A stretch of 64,000 bases of DNA, from assembly GCA_965214035.1 (NCBI GenBank), contig OZ243932.1:806001-870000 (forward strand). Reading direction: 5' to 3'. The DNA is from JAJDYQ01 sp965214035. Its GTDB lineage: Bacteria > Pseudomonadota > Gammaproteobacteria > JAJDYQ01. Both the position numbers and the translations under genes were made by a program. This document shows, in pieces, positions 23,979 to 33,887 of the stretch (positions are counted from its first letter, which is position 1; each line of letters begins with the position of its first letter). The notes below the pieces were generated by a model that saw only the letters and a list, made by a program, of their open reading frames with translations, was not told the origin of the DNA and searched no databases.

Positions 23979-25523
23979 ATGAATAAAGATATTCTTTTAG
24001 TGATTGATGCCGTGTCCAATGAAAAGGGCGTGGACAAGGAAATTATTTTTGAAGCTATGGAAGCCGCGTTAGCGTCTGCGACCAAAAAGAAAAATCGTGA
24101 AGATATTGAGATTCGTGTTTCGATTAACCGCACCACGGGTGACTATGAAACCTTCCGCCTGTGGGAGGTTATCGACGATAAAAATGAGAGTGGAGAAGCA
24201 CTGACGGAACTTGAATTTCCGTCACGCCAGTTGTTTTTACGTGATGCGGCCGAGCAGATGAATGAAGTCAGAGTCGGCGGTTATATTGAAGAACCGATGG
24301 AATCGGTTGAGTTTGGTCGGATTGCCGCACAGACTGCCAAGCAGGTCATGGTACAGAAAGTGCGGGAGGCCGAACGTGCCATGGTTGTTGACCAGTATAA
24401 GGGACGAATTGGTGATCTGGTTATGGGGATTGTCAAGCGGGTGGAGCGTGGTAATGTGATCCTGGACCTGGGTAACAATGCAGAGGGTTATATTGCGAGA
24501 GAAGAGACCATTCCGCGTGAAGCCTTTCGTAATGGAGACCGCGCTAGAGGTTACCTGATGGAGGTGCGTTCCGAGCAGCGCGGCCCCCAGTTATTTATAT
24601 CCCGTACCTGCCCGGAGTTTCTGATTGAGCTTTTCAGGCTTGAAGTTCCTGAAATAGGTCAGGGCATGATAGAAATTAAAGGTGCCGCCCGTGATTCGGG
24701 GGCCAGGGCCAAGATTGCCGTGCAATCCAAGGATGCCAGAATTGACCCGGTCGGGGCATGTGTGGGTATGCGCGGTTCCCGCGTACAGGCGGTATCCAAT
24801 GAGTTGGGTGGTGAGCGTGTTGATATTATTCTTTGGGACGACAATCCGGCGCAGTTTGTTATCAACGCCATGGCACCTGCCGAAGTGGTATCCATTATTG
24901 TTGACGAAGATCTGCATGCCATGGATATTGCTGTGGCTGAAGACAAGCTGGCTGAAGCCATTGGACGAGGCGGTCAGAATGTTCGACTGGCCTGCCAGCT
25001 AACAGGCTGGGAGCTTAATGTTATGAGCGAATCAGAGGCACTGGAAAAAAATGAAATAGAATCCCAGAAGCTGCAGGGCCAGTTTATGGAAAAACTGGAT
25101 GTTGATGAAGATGTTGCACTGATTCTGGCACAGGAAGGTTTTTCCACCGTTGATGAAGTTGCCTACGTACCTGTTCAGGAGCTGTTGTCAATTGAAGAAT
25201 TTGAAGAAGACATTGTTGAAGAGCTGCGCCGGCGCGCACGCGATTACCTGCTGACCCGTGCCATTGCCAACGAAGAGACCCTTAGCAATGCAAAACTCGC
25301 GGATGACCTTCTATCCATGGAAGGCATGGATAGTGAGATAGCGGCCAAAATGGCGGTCAATGGTATTGCTACAATGGAAGACCTTGCCGGGCAATCTATT
25401 GACGAGCTGGTCGAAACAATAGGAATTGATGCTAACAAAGCAGGGGCGCTGATCCTCGAGGCGAGAAAACCCTGGTTTCAGGAAGAAAACCCTGATGTGG
25501 GAGAAGCCGAATGTCGGGAATGA
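23979..25523 (+). CDS. nusA: Transcription elongation/termination factor NusA
   Basis: This 514-residue protein has the NusA N-terminal domain, the S1 domain (about 135-200, GIVKRVERGNVILDLG), two KH domains (RIDPVGACVGMRGSRVQAV and AEDKLAEAIGRGGQNVRLA) and two C-terminal acidic repeats typical of gammaproteobacterial NusA. The ATG at 23979 has AGGAG upstream. It binds RNA polymerase and nascent RNA; with the leader hairpin upstream it could autoregulate the operon. Its stop overlaps infB. Confidence 0.96.
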   Translation: MNKDILLVIDAVSNEKGVDKEIIFEAMEAALASATKKKNREDIEIRVSINRTTGDYETFRLWEVIDDKNESGEALTELEFPSRQLFLRDAAEQMNEVRVGGYIEEPMESVEFGRIAAQTAKQVMVQKVREAERAMVVDQYKGRIGDLVMGIVKRVERGNVILDLGNNAEGYIAREETIPREAFRNGDRARGYLMEVRSEQRGPQLFISRTCPEFLIELFRLEVPEIGQGMIEIKGAARDSGARAKIAVQSKDARIDPVGACVGMRGSRVQAVSNELGGERVDIILWDDNPAQFVINAMAPAEVVSIIVDEDLHAMDIAVAEDKLAEAIGRGGQNVRLACQLTGWELNVMSESEALEKNEIESQKLQGQFMEKLDVDEDVALILAQEGFSTVDEVAYVPVQELLSIEEFEEDIVEELRRRARDYLLTRAIANEETLSNAKLADDLLSMEGMDSEIAAKMAVNGIATMEDLAGQSIDELVETIGIDANKAGALILEARKPWFQEENPDVGEAECRE

Positions 25524-27997
25524 CCGTAAAGCAGCTTGCCGAATCAGTCGGTGCCCAGGATGAAAGAAAACTGCTGGAGCAAATGATTGAGGCTGGATTG
25601 CCGATAAAGTCATTAGATGACACGGTAACCGATGAACAAAAAGACCAGTTGCTCAATCATCTAGGGGCGGGCAGCAGCGGCACCTCCCGCTCGAATGCAC
25701 TGAGCAGCAAGAAGATTACCCTTAGACGCAAATCGACAAGCGAACTAAAGCAGACCGGCACACGCAACAAGATCGTCAGCGTTGAAGTGCGCAAGAAGCG
25801 CACGTATGCAAAGCAGACGCCGGTACAAGAAGAAGAGCCCGTTGAGGTCACCGGACAAACACCGACTGACATACAACCTGCTGTCTCTGTGAAAGAACCG
25901 TCCCAACCTGAGTCTGAACAGGCTGATGAAGAAAAAGAAGAGCTTCGCAAGGCCATGGAACAGATTGAAAAAGAAGCCGTAGCACTTGGAAATGCCGACT
26001 CCAAGGCCGCTACGACCAGCCAGAAAACCGGCGAAGAGCGTCGGCAACCGCAAGACAGCAAAGGTAAAAAAGAGAAATCCAGAAAAAGCAGGAAAACAAC
26101 GGGTGAAGGACGTCATGGTAGAGAACAATTACATGTTGCAGGTGATGGCAGTGCGAGGCGCAAGAAAAAGAGACGCCCCCGTCCGACCACCATCACAGCC
26201 CAGGCCAGACAGGAATTTGAAAAGCCCACCGCACCGGTTATCCATGAAGTAGCCATTCCCGATACCATTACCGTAGGCGAGCTGGCCCAGAAAATGGCGA
26301 TCAAGGCCGGTGAAGTAATCAAAGTCATGATGAATCTGGGTACCATGGCCACGATTAACCAGGTGATTGATCGAGACACGGCTGCCGTCGTTGTAGAAGA
26401 AATGGGCCACAGAATAAAGATGGTCAAAGACATGGATGTTGAGCAGGAACTGCTTGACGCTGCCCATAATGAAAATGCCGAAATGCTGCCACGACCGCCG
26501 GTTATAACGATTATGGGGCATGTGGATCATGGCAAGACCTCACTGCTTGACTATATCCGTGCGACGAAGGTAGCCGATGGTGAAGCCGGTGGCATTACCC
26601 AACATATAGGCGCTTATCATGTAGAAGTAGAGAAGGGCATGATGACCTTTCTCGACACACCGGGCCACGCGGCATTTACGGCGATGCGTGCCCGTGGAGC
26701 CCAAGTGACAGATATTGTAGTACTTATAGTTGCAGCCGACGATGGTGTGATGCCGCAGACCAGAGAAGCGATCAACCATGCCCGTGCTGCCGGGGTGCCG
26801 CTGATTGTCGCGGTGAACAAAATTGACAAAGAAAATGCAGACCCTGAGCGCGTAAAAAACGAACTGGCGCAGGAAGACATCATTCCTGAAGACTGGGGAG
26901 GTGATAACATGTTTGTTCATATATCCGCCAAAAGTGGAGAAGGTATTGATCAACTGCTGGATGCCATCCTGCTGCAGGCAGAAGTACTGGAACTGCGGGC
27001 AACAGCCGAAGGCCCGGCCAGCGGCATTGTAGTTGAAGCCAGCCTCGACAAAGGGCGTGGTTCGATGGCGACCGTGCTTGTGCAGAAAGGCATGCTCAGT
27101 CAGGGTGATATCCTGTTAAGTGGCAAGGAATACGGACGGGTTCGGGCCATGTTTGATGAAAATGGTCGAGAGATAGCACAAGCCGGCCCCTCCATTCCGG
27201 TTGTGATTCTTGGTTTGTCCGGGACGCCGGATGCCGGTGACAATATGCTGGTTGTACCGGATGAGCGCAAGGCTCGCGAAGTAGCCAGCCATCGCCGCAA
27301 CAAACAGCGAGAACAGGAGCTTGCCGCACACAAGGCGGCCAAGCTGGAAAATATCTTTGCCCGGATGCAGGACAGTAAAGCCATGACACTCAACATTCTG
27401 GTCAAGGCCGACGTACATGGTAGTGCAGAAGCCCTAAAAGACGCCCTGCAAAAACTCTCGACTGAAGAAGTCAAAATCAGCGTAATTGCAGCAGGCGTTG
27501 GTGGCATCAATGAATCAGATGCCCACTTGGCTGTTGCCTCAAACGCCCATGTTATCGGTTTTAATGTCCGGGCTGATGCGGCAGCGCGTCGTGTTGCCTC
27601 CGAAGAGGGCGTAGATATCCGCTACTACAGCATCATCTACGAAGCGATTGATGATGTAAAACTGGCCATTGGTGGCCTGCTGGGTCCGGAAATTCGAGAA
27701 GAGATTATTGGCCTGGCGCTGGTAAAAGACATATTCCGTTCCTCGAAATTTGGCACAGTAGCCGGCTGTATTGTCAGTGAAGGCGTGATTCGCAGGACCA
27801 ATCCGGTGCGGGTTTTGCGTGATAACATCGTCATCCATGAAGGAGAACTGGACTCCCTGCGTCGAGTCAAGGATGATGTCAACGAAGTACAATCCGGTAC
27901 CGAATGCGGCATAGGCGTGCATGATTACACGGATATACAGGTCGGTGATCAGATTGAAGTCTTTGAGCGCACGGAAGTTATGCGCAAAGTTGACTAA
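25511..27997 (+). CDS. infB: Translation initiation factor IF-2
   Basis: This 828-residue protein has an IF2 N-terminal fold (MTVKQLAESV), a long charged, low-complexity linker (about residues 60-230), and a G domain with GHVDHGKTS at about 336-344, DTPGHAAF, and NKIDKE. Domains II-IV follow, ending in GDQIEVFERTEV. It delivers initiator tRNA to the 30S subunit. The start overlaps nusA by 13 bases. Confidence 0.96.
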   Translation: MSGMTVKQLAESVGAQDERKLLEQMIEAGLPIKSLDDTVTDEQKDQLLNHLGAGSSGTSRSNALSSKKITLRRKSTSELKQTGTRNKIVSVEVRKKRTYAKQTPVQEEEPVEVTGQTPTDIQPAVSVKEPSQPESEQADEEKEELRKAMEQIEKEAVALGNADSKAATTSQKTGEERRQPQDSKGKKEKSRKSRKTTGEGRHGREQLHVAGDGSARRKKKRRPRPTTITAQARQEFEKPTAPVIHEVAIPDTITVGELAQKMAIKAGEVIKVMMNLGTMATINQVIDRDTAAVVVEEMGHRIKMVKDMDVEQELLDAAHNENAEMLPRPPVITIMGHVDHGKTSLLDYIRATKVADGEAGGITQHIGAYHVEVEKGMMTFLDTPGHAAFTAMRARGAQVTDIVVLIVAADDGVMPQTREAINHARAAGVPLIVAVNKIDKENADPERVKNELAQEDIIPEDWGGDNMFVHISAKSGEGIDQLLDAILLQAEVLELRATAEGPASGIVVEASLDKGRGSMATVLVQKGMLSQGDILLSGKEYGRVRAMFDENGREIAQAGPSIPVVILGLSGTPDAGDNMLVVPDERKAREVASHRRNKQREQELAAHKAAKLENIFARMQDSKAMTLNILVKADVHGSAEALKDALQKLSTEEVKISVIAAGVGGINESDAHLAVASNAHVIGFNVRADAAARRVASEEGVDIRYYSIIYEAIDDVKLAIGGLLGPEIREEIIGLALVKDIFRSSKFGTVAGCIVSEGVIRRTNPVRVLRDNIVIHEGELDSLRRVKDDVNEVQSGTECGIGVHDYTDIQVGDQIEVFERTEVMRKVD

Positions 27998-28029
27998 CCT
28001 GTTCTGAAACATCACGGAAACTGCCATAC

Positions 28030-28443
28030 ATGCCACATGATTTCAGCCGTGCGCGCCGTGTTGGAGAACAGATACGCCGGGAACTGGCCGGTCTGCTTCG
28101 CAGCGAAATCACTGAACCGGACCTGGCTATGCTGAGCATCTTGGATGTGCGGGTCAGCCCGGAACTGTCACAGGCCAGAATCTACATCAGCATCCTGCAC
28201 GATGATGCGCAGACCATCGACCATACCATGCGAGTGCTGCGTGACCACAGTGGCAGACTGAGGAGTCATCTGGCGAGGCGTATGCGGATTCGCGCCATAC
28301 CCCGACTTGAATTTATCCATGACGATCTGATCGAAAGAGGGGCCGGACTCAATCTCATTATTGAAAATGCGGTACAGCGGGATCGCCAGAAAGCGATGCA
28401 GTATAGTGCCAATACAGAACAACCGGGTGAAAAGAAAAAATAA
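28030..28443 (+). CDS. rbfA: Ribosome-binding factor A
   Basis: This 137-residue KH-like protein begins with the FSRARRVGEQIRRELAGLLR helix and includes LSILDVRVSPELSQARIYIS and RMRIRAIPRLEFIHDD. It binds the 30S subunit during cold-sensitive late maturation. The stop codon is followed directly by the truB start. Confidence 0.94.
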   Translation: MPHDFSRARRVGEQIRRELAGLLRSEITEPDLAMLSILDVRVSPELSQARIYISILHDDAQTIDHTMRVLRDHSGRLRSHLARRMRIRAIPRLEFIHDDLIERGAGLNLIIENAVQRDRQKAMQYSANTEQPGEKKK

Positions 28444-29361
28444 ATGGGCAGGCGTCGTCGCTCACAAGGTCGTGATATACAAGGCATCCTGTTGTTTGAT
28501 AAGCCTGCCGGCATGTCCTCGAACAATGCGCTTCAGGAAGTCAAGCACCTGTTTTTTGCCCGCAAAGCGGGCCATACAGGCAGTCTTGATCCACTGGCGA
28601 CCGGCTTGCTGCCGATCTGCTTTGGCAATGCCACCCGGATATCTGGTTTTCTGCTGGATGCTGATAAGCAGTACGATCTGGTCTGTCAGCTTGGTATTAC
28701 CACCACAACAGGCGATACTGAAGGCGATATAGTGGCGGAGAATGATGTTCCCGAACTAATAACAGAACAGATTAATACGATATTACAGACCCGTTTCATC
28801 GGCCGGATTTCCCAGATTCCGCCGATGTACTCCGCCCTGAAACACAAGGGACAACGGCTGTACGAACTGGCCCGCAAGGGCATTGAGGTCGAGCGGGAAC
28901 CCAGAGAAGTCACCATCCACAGACTGGAGCTGCTGAGCATTGACAATGCGCAAATGAAAATCACCATCCACTGCAGCAAGGGAACCTACGTTCGCACTCT
29001 GGTTGAAGACATTGGCAAGGCCTTGGGGACAGGTGCCCACGTTACAGAACTGCGCCGTACTGCCGTATCGCCTTTTGAAAAGCCACAGATGTATCCTTTG
29101 AAAGAGCTTGAACAAATAAAGGAAAAGGACAATGGGGGGCTGGACAAACTGCTACTGCCTGCAGAAGCTGCGCTGATCAACTATCCTGATATACACCTCA
29201 ATGCAGACTCGGTTTTTTACCTGAAGCAAGGGCAGGCAGTACAGGTTCCACATGCGCCGACCAGCGGTTGGGTCAGGTTATATGATGGAAAAGCCGGATT
29301 TATTGGCATGGGTGCGATACAGGATGATGGCAAAGTCGTACCGAAGCGTCTTTTTTCCTGA
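28444..29361 (+). CDS. truB: tRNA pseudouridine-55 synthase TruB
   Basis: This 305-residue protein contains the catalytic Asp motif GHTGSLDPLATGLLPI near residue 40, the RFIGRISQIPPMYSALKHKG block and GTYVRTLVEDIGKALG. It converts U55 to pseudouridine in the T-loop of tRNAs. It follows rbfA without a gap, the usual operon arrangement. Confidence 0.95.
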   Translation: MGRRRRSQGRDIQGILLFDKPAGMSSNNALQEVKHLFFARKAGHTGSLDPLATGLLPICFGNATRISGFLLDADKQYDLVCQLGITTTTGDTEGDIVAENDVPELITEQINTILQTRFIGRISQIPPMYSALKHKGQRLYELARKGIEVEREPREVTIHRLELLSIDNAQMKITIHCSKGTYVRTLVEDIGKALGTGAHVTELRRTAVSPFEKPQMYPLKELEQIKEKDNGGLDKLLLPAEAALINYPDIHLNADSVFYLKQGQAVQVPHAPTSGWVRLYDGKAGFIGMGAIQDDGKVVPKRLFS

Positions 29362-29407
29362 TACATTCTGCCGGCGAAAAATATCCGCAATGAAGACAGG
29401 TTTTTGC

Positions 29408-29436
29408 TTGTTCACAGTCAGTCGTGCAGATACAAT
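29408..29436 (+). promoter_or_regulatory. Putative sigma70 promoter of rpsO-pnp
   Basis: TTGTTC at 29408-29413 and TACAAT at 29431-29436 are separated by exactly 17 bases. It lies about 90 bases before rpsO, where an independent rpsO promoter is also found in E. coli. Confidence 0.65.
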
Positions 29437-29527
29437 GCGTCGCACCCTGTGTCATTGCAGGGGAGTGATATTTACTTTAGTCATTCAGGCGGATATGTCT
29501 GCTGTTTGACCTTATCAGGAGAAAGAA

Positions 29528-29797
29528 ATGGCACTGAATGCGCAACAAAAGAGTGAAATTGTTGCTGAATACCAGCGTAGCGAAGGCGATACAGGTTCGG
29601 CTGAAGTACAGGTTGCCCTGTTGACGCATGATATCAAGTCCCTGAGTGGTCACTTTGAAAGCCACAAAAAGGACCATCATTCGCGTCAAGGTCTGTTACG
29701 CAAGGTTAATCAGCGTCGTAAACTGCTGGATTACCTGAAGCGCAGCGATAGCGGGCGTTATCAGGAATTAATAAAACGTCTTGGATTGCGTCGTTAA
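29528..29797 (+). CDS. rpsO: 30S ribosomal protein S15
   Basis: This 89-residue protein of standard length has the S15 signature: VALLTHDIKSLSGHFESHKKDHHSRQGLL, with the HKKDHHSR rRNA-contact residues, and ends RLGLRR. A consensus AGGAGA site precedes the ATG. Confidence 0.97.
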   Translation: MALNAQQKSEIVAEYQRSEGDTGSAEVQVALLTHDIKSLSGHFESHKKDHHSRQGLLRKVNQRRKLLDYLKRSDSGRYQELIKRLGLRR

Positions 29798-29897
29798 TCC
29801 CGGACACTTTCGGAGCCCGCCGCTTTTGGTGAGCTTCTTCATTTCCATTTGCGGGCAAAGCAAGTGGGACCCGTTAATACAACAGAAGGGCAGGTAA

Positions 29898-31991
29898 GTG
29901 AATCCCATTAAACGATCTTTTCAGTTTGGTGACAGCACAGTCACAATAGAAACCGGTGAAATTGCACGTCAGGCGACCGGAGCCGTCTTTGTCAACATGG
30001 ACGACACCGTAGTGATGGTGACAGTGGTTTGTGAGCAGTCTTCAGAGCCGCGTGATTTCTTTCCACTAACAGTTGACTATCAGGAAAAAGTTTACGCCGC
30101 AGGCCGTATTCCGGGTGGATTTTTCCGTCGAGAAGGTCGTCCTTCCGAGAAAGAAACCCTGACCAGCCGCCTGATTGACCGACCGGTTCGGCCATTATTT
30201 CCAACCGGCTTTTCCGATGAAGTACAGGTGATAGCCACAGTAATGTCATTAAACCCGGAAATGGATCCCGACATTCCATCGCTGATAGGCACCTCTGCCG
30301 CACTGGCGATATCCGGCCTTCCTTTCAATGGTCCGATAGGAGCAGCCCGCGTTGGTTACCGGGATGGTGAATACTTACTGAACCCCCCCAGGAGCCAGCT
30401 CGAAAAATCCGATCTGGACCTGATTGTGGCTGGCACCGAAAAGGCAGTGTTGATGGTTGAATCTGAAGCCAACCTGCTATCCGAAGAAACCATGCTGGGT
30501 GCTGTTATGTACGGTCATGAACAACTTCAAGTGGCAATCGGTGCCATAAAAGAGCTGGCTGCTGAAGTCAACAAGCCGGTCATTGAATGGACACCGCCGC
30601 CGTCAGACGAAGCCCTGCGCAAGCGTATGGCCGAACTTGCCGAAGCCGACATAACCACAGCCTGTCAGATAGCCGACAAAATGGAACGCTACGGCAGACT
30701 GCATGACATAGCGGCGTCAGTCACTGAACAACTGACACCCACCGAGGCAAGCGAAGATACCGGCTGGAGCAAAAATGATATTGGTAATGCCATCGACGAA
30801 CTAAAGAAAAAAATCGTTCGAGGTCGCATTCTGGCCGGAGAAAAACGCATTGATGGCCGCGATACCCGCACAGTGCGGCCTGTCACCGTGCGCACCGGCG
30901 TACTGCCGCGCACCCACGGTTCAGCACTGTTCACACGGGGCGAAACCCAGGCACTGGTAGTGACCACCCTGGGTTCCGGCCGTGATGCACAAATAATTGA
31001 TGCACTGGAAGGGACCCGCAGAGACAACTTCATGCTGCACTACAACTTCCCGCCGTTCTGCGTCGGTGAGACGGGTCGTATCGGCTCGACCAAGCGCCGC
31101 GAAATCGGACATGGTCGGCTGGCGCGCCGCGGAATCAGCGCAGTCATTCCATCGCAGGAAGAATTTCCCTACGTACTGCGCGTAGTATCGGAAATAACAG
31201 AATCGAACGGCTCAAGCTCCATGGCCAGTGTGTGCGGTACATCGCTGTCACTGATGGATGCTGGCGTTCCGATCAAGGCACCGATAGCAGGTGTCGCCAT
31301 GGGGCTGATCAAGGAAGGCGACCAATTTGCGGTACTGACCGACATACTTGGCGACGAAGACCATCTCGGCGACATGGACTTCAAGGTGGCCGGTTCCGAA
31401 GATGGCATCACAGCCCTGCAAATGGACATCAAGATCGACGGTATTACAGCGGAAATCATGCAACAGGCACTACAACAGGCACATGAAGGCCGCATGTTCA
31501 TTCTGCAGGAAATGAACAAAGTCATCAGCGAGCCACGGGCCGAAATGTCAGATTATGCGCCGCAGATGCTAAGCATCAAGATCGACCCCGGCAAAATTCG
31601 GGAAGTGATCGGCAAGGGTGGCACCACCATCCGCGCCATCACCGAAAGCACCGGTGCCACCATTGACATAGACGATGACGGCAACATCAGGATCGCCTCC
31701 CCGGACAGGGGTGCGGCCAACGCGGCGCGGCGTGCCATCGAGCGGATTACTGCCGATGTCGAATCCGGTCAGACATACGAAGGCAAGGTAGTACGCCTGA
31801 TGGACTTTGGTGCCTTTGTCAACATCCTGCCGGGCAAGGACGGTCTGGTCCACATATCCCAGATATCAGAAGAACGAGTAGAAAAAGTAAGCGACAAACT
31901 TTCAGAGGGCGATATAGTAAAAGTAAAAGTTCTGGAAGTGGATCGTCAGGGGCGCATACGCCTGAGCATGAAGGCAGTAGCTGCCGACTAG
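29898..31991 (+). CDS. pnp: Polyribonucleotide nucleotidyltransferase (PNPase)
   Basis: This 697-residue protein has two RNase PH-like domains separated by an alpha domain. The second PH domain carries the active-site block LMDAGVPIKAPIAGVAMGLI. A KH domain (IREVIGKGGTTIRAI) and a C-terminal S1 domain (GKDGLVHISQIS) follow. It is a 3'-to-5' phosphorolytic exonuclease of the degradosome. The start is a GTG at 29898 with a GGGCAGG site upstream. The gene order rpsO-pnp is conserved. Confidence 0.96.
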   Translation: MNPIKRSFQFGDSTVTIETGEIARQATGAVFVNMDDTVVMVTVVCEQSSEPRDFFPLTVDYQEKVYAAGRIPGGFFRREGRPSEKETLTSRLIDRPVRPLFPTGFSDEVQVIATVMSLNPEMDPDIPSLIGTSAALAISGLPFNGPIGAARVGYRDGEYLLNPPRSQLEKSDLDLIVAGTEKAVLMVESEANLLSEETMLGAVMYGHEQLQVAIGAIKELAAEVNKPVIEWTPPPSDEALRKRMAELAEADITTACQIADKMERYGRLHDIAASVTEQLTPTEASEDTGWSKNDIGNAIDELKKKIVRGRILAGEKRIDGRDTRTVRPVTVRTGVLPRTHGSALFTRGETQALVVTTLGSGRDAQIIDALEGTRRDNFMLHYNFPPFCVGETGRIGSTKRREIGHGRLARRGISAVIPSQEEFPYVLRVVSEITESNGSSSMASVCGTSLSLMDAGVPIKAPIAGVAMGLIKEGDQFAVLTDILGDEDHLGDMDFKVAGSEDGITALQMDIKIDGITAEIMQQALQQAHEGRMFILQEMNKVISEPRAEMSDYAPQMLSIKIDPGKIREVIGKGGTTIRAITESTGATIDIDDDGNIRIASPDRGAANAARRAIERITADVESGQTYEGKVVRLMDFGAFVNILPGKDGLVHISQISEERVEKVSDKLSEGDIVKVKVLEVDRQGRIRLSMKAVAAD

Positions 31992-32059
31992 CGATCTGAA
32001 ACCGGATAACACGCCGGCAGAGGGAGTCCAGAGCAGGATTACGACACCGGCCGACCATC

Positions 32060-33202
32060 ATGCTGATCATTGCCGATGAAAACATCCCGGCAGTAACCGA
32101 AGCCTTTGCCGCATTTGGACAGATACAAACCCTGCAAGGGCGGAAAATGCAGGCAGCCGACATTCGGCAAGCCGGATTGCTACTGGTACGCTCCGTGACC
32201 AGAGTCAACCGGCAGTTGCTTGACGGCAGCCAGATTCAATTTGTCGGCAGCACCACCATCGGTACCGACCATATCGACCTGTCATGGCTGCGCTCAAAAG
32301 ACATCGCGTTTGCCAACGCCCCCGGCTGCAATGCCGTTTCCGCTGCCGAATACGTCATAGCTGCCGTCCTGCGATGTGCCACCGACCGCCGCCTTGAACT
32401 GGCGCACAAGACCATAGGCATTATTGGCTGTGGCAATGTCGGTTCCCGCGTACAGGCACGTTTTCAGGCCATGGGGCTGCAATGCCATGTCTGCGACCCG
32501 CCACGTGCCGAACGCGAAGGCAGTAGCGGTTTTATGGATATGCAAACCATAGCGGCTGCGGACATCATAACCATCCACGTACCGCTGGAAAAAAAAGGCA
32601 GACACCCGACACACCGGATGATTGACAAGGCATTCATCGACAATCTGCAACCGGGAACCATCCTCATCAACACCTCACGCGGAGACATTATGGATGAAAA
32701 GGCACTGAAAAAGCGCCTGCTGGAACAGAACGACATACACGCCATTCTCGATGTCTGGCAGAACGAACCTGACATAGACGCCGGGCTGGCAGCAAAGGCC
32801 GCGATAGCGACGCCCCATATAGCCGGATACAGCATGGACGGCAAGCTGCGCGCCACCGGCCAGATATACCAAGCCTGGTGCCGACTCAGCCATGCTGTGC
32901 CGATATGGGACTACCGGCAGAAGCTGCCTGACCCACCCCGACAACAACTCAACCTGCACAACATCGCAAGCCCGCTGCAAGCGATCGCGGCCACTCTGCC
33001 GGCAGCTTATGACATATCACATGACGACCACAATTTACGCAACCTGCTCAGTGACCCGGACAAGGAAACAGCCACCGGATTTGACCAACTGCGCAAAAAC
33101 TACCGGACACGTCGGGAATGTGCGGCATACCGGATTGCCGGCCGCAATCTGTCGGAAGCAGCCATATCGGCCCTGTCAGCATTTGATTTTGCAATAACCT
33201 GA
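32060..33202 (+). CDS. pdxB: Erythronate-4-phosphate dehydrogenase PdxB
   Basis: This 380-residue D-2-hydroxyacid dehydrogenase has the NAD-binding GIIGCGNVGSRVQARF segment near residue 120, NTSRGDIMD, and the catalytic TPHIAGYS His region. The C-terminal dimerisation domain separates PdxB from SerA-like enzymes. It acts in the DXP-dependent pyridoxal phosphate pathway found in gammaproteobacteria, in the step after erythrose-4-phosphate oxidation. Confidence 0.93.
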   Translation: MLIIADENIPAVTEAFAAFGQIQTLQGRKMQAADIRQAGLLLVRSVTRVNRQLLDGSQIQFVGSTTIGTDHIDLSWLRSKDIAFANAPGCNAVSAAEYVIAAVLRCATDRRLELAHKTIGIIGCGNVGSRVQARFQAMGLQCHVCDPPRAEREGSSGFMDMQTIAAADIITIHVPLEKKGRHPTHRMIDKAFIDNLQPGTILINTSRGDIMDEKALKKRLLEQNDIHAILDVWQNEPDIDAGLAAKAAIATPHIAGYSMDGKLRATGQIYQAWCRLSHAVPIWDYRQKLPDPPRQQLNLHNIASPLQAIAATLPAAYDISHDDHNLRNLLSDPDKETATGFDQLRKNYRTRRECAAYRIAGRNLSEAAISALSAFDFAIT

Positions 33203-33234
33203 ACACCTTTAGAGACCTCAAGGAGAACCTCCCC

Positions 33235-33723
33235 ATGGAAACCCTGACAGAACGAATCTTGTATGCCGCCCGCTGGTTACTGGCCCCGATTTACGTCGGA
33301 CTCAGCCTTGCGCTGATACTGCTGGGCATTAAATTTTTTCAGGAAGTCATACACTACTTCCCGTTAATATTATCCATGTCCGAAGCCAGCCTCATACTGA
33401 CCATACTCTCCATGGTTGACATGGCACTGGTAGGAGGCCTGATCGTCATGGTCATGTTCAGCGGCTATGAAAACTTCGTCTCCCGCATCGACATAGCCGA
33501 AGGTGTTGAAAAACTTTCATGGTTGGGCAAGCTCGATGCCGGCTCACTGAAACAAAAGGTAGCGGCCTCCATCGTTGCTATATCCTCGATCCACCTGCTG
33601 CAAAAATTCATGAACATAGAACAGATAGATAACAACAAACTGATGTGGTACGTTATTTTGCACATGACATTCGTCCTGTCGGCGCTTGGCATGGCGTGGG
33701 TTGATAAAATAAACCAGCACTGA
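33235..33723 (+). CDS. UPF0114 (YqhA-like) membrane protein
   Basis: This 162-residue integral membrane protein has three or four hydrophobic helices. It begins ERILYAARWLLAPIYVGLSLAL and includes MVDMALVGGLIVMVMFSGYENFVSR, both diagnostic of the TIGR00645/UPF0114 family. No function is established. An AAGGAG site precedes the ATG. Confidence 0.9.
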   Translation: METLTERILYAARWLLAPIYVGLSLALILLGIKFFQEVIHYFPLILSMSEASLILTILSMVDMALVGGLIVMVMFSGYENFVSRIDIAEGVEKLSWLGKLDAGSLKQKVAASIVAISSIHLLQKFMNIEQIDNNKLMWYVILHMTFVLSALGMAWVDKINQH

Positions 33724-33887
33724 AACGACAGACCCTATGGAACGATTCATCGGCGCTGATTTTTACCGAAACATACCTCTGATACAGACAACCGCGCACA
33801 GATTCCAGATGATATTTCTCTGGCCTGCATAGGCACCCTGAAAATAAACTCGACGAACTTCCAGCAAATGAGTATCTTTATCGGGCC